The position numbers were made by a program, and so were the translations under genes. DNA of 64,000 nucleotides from NCBI GenBank assembly GCA_027066365.1, contig JAMONV010000018.1:1-64000 (forward strand), given 5' to 3'. The notes under the pieces were generated by a model. The model saw nothing but the letters and a program-made list of their open reading frames with translations, did not search any database and was not told where the DNA came from. This DNA comes from Flavobacteriales bacterium. GTDB taxonomy: Bacteria; Bacteroidota; Bacteroidia; Flavobacteriales; Flavobacteriaceae. Of this stretch, positions 62,669 through 64,000 are shown piece by piece; within the stretch, counting starts at the first letter, position 1, and every line of letters starts with the position of its first letter.

Positions 62669-64000
62669 ATGAAAAAAGTGGTGAGCTTTAGCGGGTATGT
62701 TTTGGCTTTTGCATTATTGGGGATAATATTCGTTCAGGTAGTATTTATAAAAAAGGAAAAGGAATTGATTATCCGGCAGTTTAACAGGGCTGCAGGAGAC
62801 GCCATATCGGATGCCGCCAATAAAATTTCGGAATCGGCTAAGGAAAAAGTGATAAATCTTTATCGTTCGGATAACCGTATGCTATTGGATTTACTTTCCG
62901 AAAAAGATACTTCTTTGCCGCTGGAGCCGAATCCGGAAAATTTAAAACATTTTTTTGGTCAATTGGCTTTGCGTCGTTATTTGGATAAAAACGACGTGCA
63001 GGAAATCATCGAACGTGAATTGGACAAGCGAAGTATTGATTATCCTTTTGAGTTTGCCATAACCTACAATGGTGTTCCAACGAATGTTAAAACGTTGAAA
63101 TATCAAAAAAAGAAAATAGAGATTAACGTACCGTTATTTAAAAATATCGATGCCGGTACGCGCTATCGTTTGTCGGTGACTTTTGACAGTTCCGATGTTT
63201 TCGGAACCTCGTTTTTGCTGCTAGAAATATTGGGTTTCATATTTATTTTTATCATCTTAACCATTTATTTATTCACCTTGTTTCAGTCGATGAAGAATAA
63301 GCATTTGATTGAAATGAAAAACGATTTTATCAATAATATAACCCATGAGTTTAAAACCCCTATTGCTACCATAAATTTGGTGATTGATTCGATGAAAAGT
63401 CCGGCGGTGATTAGCAATCCGGAGAAATTGAGAGAATATTTAAACATTTTGAAGCAAGAAAACAAACGCATGCTCGATCAGGTGGAGAAAATTTTGTTTT
63501 TGGGAAAATTGGAACAAAACAAAGTGCTATGGAATGAAACCGAAGTGGAATTGCATGAGATCATCCAAAAGGCAGTGGAACAAATCAAGTTTATTTTGAA
63601 GAAGAAAAACGGAAAAATCATTGCCGATTTGGAGGCGGAAAACGATTTGGTGAAAGGCGACCCGCTCTTTTTGATGAATCTTTTTGTGAATTTACTTGAT
63701 AATGCGATTAAGTATAATAATAACGAACCGGTTATTGAAATAAGAACTTATAACAAAAATAATTTTATTGTGGTGGAAATTAAAGACAACGGAGTGGGGA
63801 TGAACCGTCAGGTGCAAAGCAGGATTTTTGAAAAATTTTATCGTAAACCCAGTGGAGACGTCCATTCGGTTCGCGGTCACGGTATAGGTTTGACGTTGGT
63901 CAAGCAAGTAATGGATAAGATGAACGGACATATTTATGTGGAAAGCGAAGAAGGAAAAGGGACGGAATTCAGTCTTTATTTTCCGCTAATTGGTAAAGAA
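62669..64000 (+). CDS. Sensor histidine kinase, truncated by the window end
   Basis: The frame from the ATG at 62669 is open for 444 codons to the window edge, with no stop. Two membrane spans (FSGYVLAFALLGIIFVQVVF near residues 7-26; LLEILGFIFIFIILTIYLFT near 190-210) flank a periplasmic sensor region. The cytoplasmic part has the H box NDFINNITHEFKTPIATINL with phospho-acceptor His226, the N box NLFVNLLDNAIKYN, and the ATP-binding G boxes DNGVGMNRQVQSRIFEKFYR and HGIGLTLVKQVMDKMNGHI. It should pair with a response regulator just beyond the edge; such a pair after coaE is common in flavobacteria. The stimulus is unknown. Confidence 0.92.
   Translation, partial: MKKVVSFSGYVLAFALLGIIFVQVVFIKKEKELIIRQFNRAAGDAISDAANKISESAKEKVINLYRSDNRMLLDLLSEKDTSLPLEPNPENLKHFFGQLALRRYLDKNDVQEIIERELDKRSIDYPFEFAITYNGVPTNVKTLKYQKKKIEINVPLFKNIDAGTRYRLSVTFDSSDVFGTSFLLLEILGFIFIFIILTIYLFTLFQSMKNKHLIEMKNDFINNITHEFKTPIATINLVIDSMKSPAVISNPEKLREYLNILKQENKRMLDQVEKILFLGKLEQNKVLWNETEVELHEIIQKAVEQIKFILKKKNGKIIADLEAENDLVKGDPLFLMNLFVNLLDNAIKYNNNEPVIEIRTYNKNNFIVVEIKDNGVGMNRQVQSRIFEKFYRKPSGDVHSVRGHGIGLTLVKQVMDKMNGHIYVESEEGKGTEFSLYFPLIGKE

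Noticed and set aside
1-64000. CRISPR array, prophage, integrase or ribosomal RNA
   Set aside because: No regularly spaced direct repeats, phage genes, tyrosine or serine recombinase, or rRNA sequence was seen. The direct repeats at valS are a single pair.

Overview
The window looks like a chromosomal segment of a flavobacteria-like Bacteroidota. Three things point there: two secreted proteins with type IX secretion (T9SS) C-terminal sorting domains (one type A, one type B), many promoters of the Bacteroidota form TTTG-N20-TAnnTTTG, and family features typical of that phylum (separate nuoC and nuoD, a RibB with a decayed RibA half, Tgt without zinc cysteines, a coaE/YbbR/glycosyltransferase/histidine-kinase run). 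The assignment to the phylum is strong; no genus is claimed.

Layout. 1-10.2 kb: the tail of an OmpA-type protein, an unusual TAXI-channel-RCK fusion, a 1627-residue T9SS cargo protein, fumarase, and a small membrane protein/HTH pair. 10.2-14.6 kb: an AddB-like nuclease with a lipoprotein, a Dph6-type ATP pyrophosphatase with a 58-residue proline-rich membrane peptide, and a CAU-anticodon tRNA. 14.6-24.9 kb: a compact complex I operon (nuoA,B,C,D,H,I,J,K,L,M,N plus a small unknown gene) without nuoE, nuoF or nuoG. 25.2-28.3 kb: a single-chain restriction-modification enzyme of the type ISP/IIG kind. 28.5-32.1 kb: an FNR-like regulator divergent from a four-gene sulfur module (SQR-like flavoprotein, DUF1641, TusE/DsrC, DsrE2), with two TGAT-N4-ATCA boxes between them.

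32.1-54.1 kb is mostly housekeeping: ndk-nif3-CT398 coiled coil; sppA-lolD-lipoprotein; dsbD-der-TSUP transporter; ribB and pcm divergent; dodecin; a TonB-dependent receptor behind accA; tgt-lptF/G-EamA; a DUF1573 protein; valS. 54.1-54.7 kb holds a non-coding element with 15-bp perfect terminal inverted repeats lying between two 83-bp copies of the valS 3' end. It shares conserved blocks with a second non-coding element at 59.65-59.96 kb, on the far side of a T9SS type B protein and dnaK. The window ends with a glycosyltransferase, a YbbR-like protein, coaE and a truncated sensor histidine kinase.

Functional picture. The sulfur module could feed sulfide electrons to quinone and hand sulfane sulfur to the TusE and DsrE2 carriers, probably under oxygen or redox control by the adjacent regulator. 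The complex I encoded here has no NADH-input module in this locus. The two palindromic intergenic elements, which share a covarying pseudoknot-capable end, and the TAXI-channel-RCK fusion are the best candidates for something not yet described. All calls come from reading the sequence; no searches were run.
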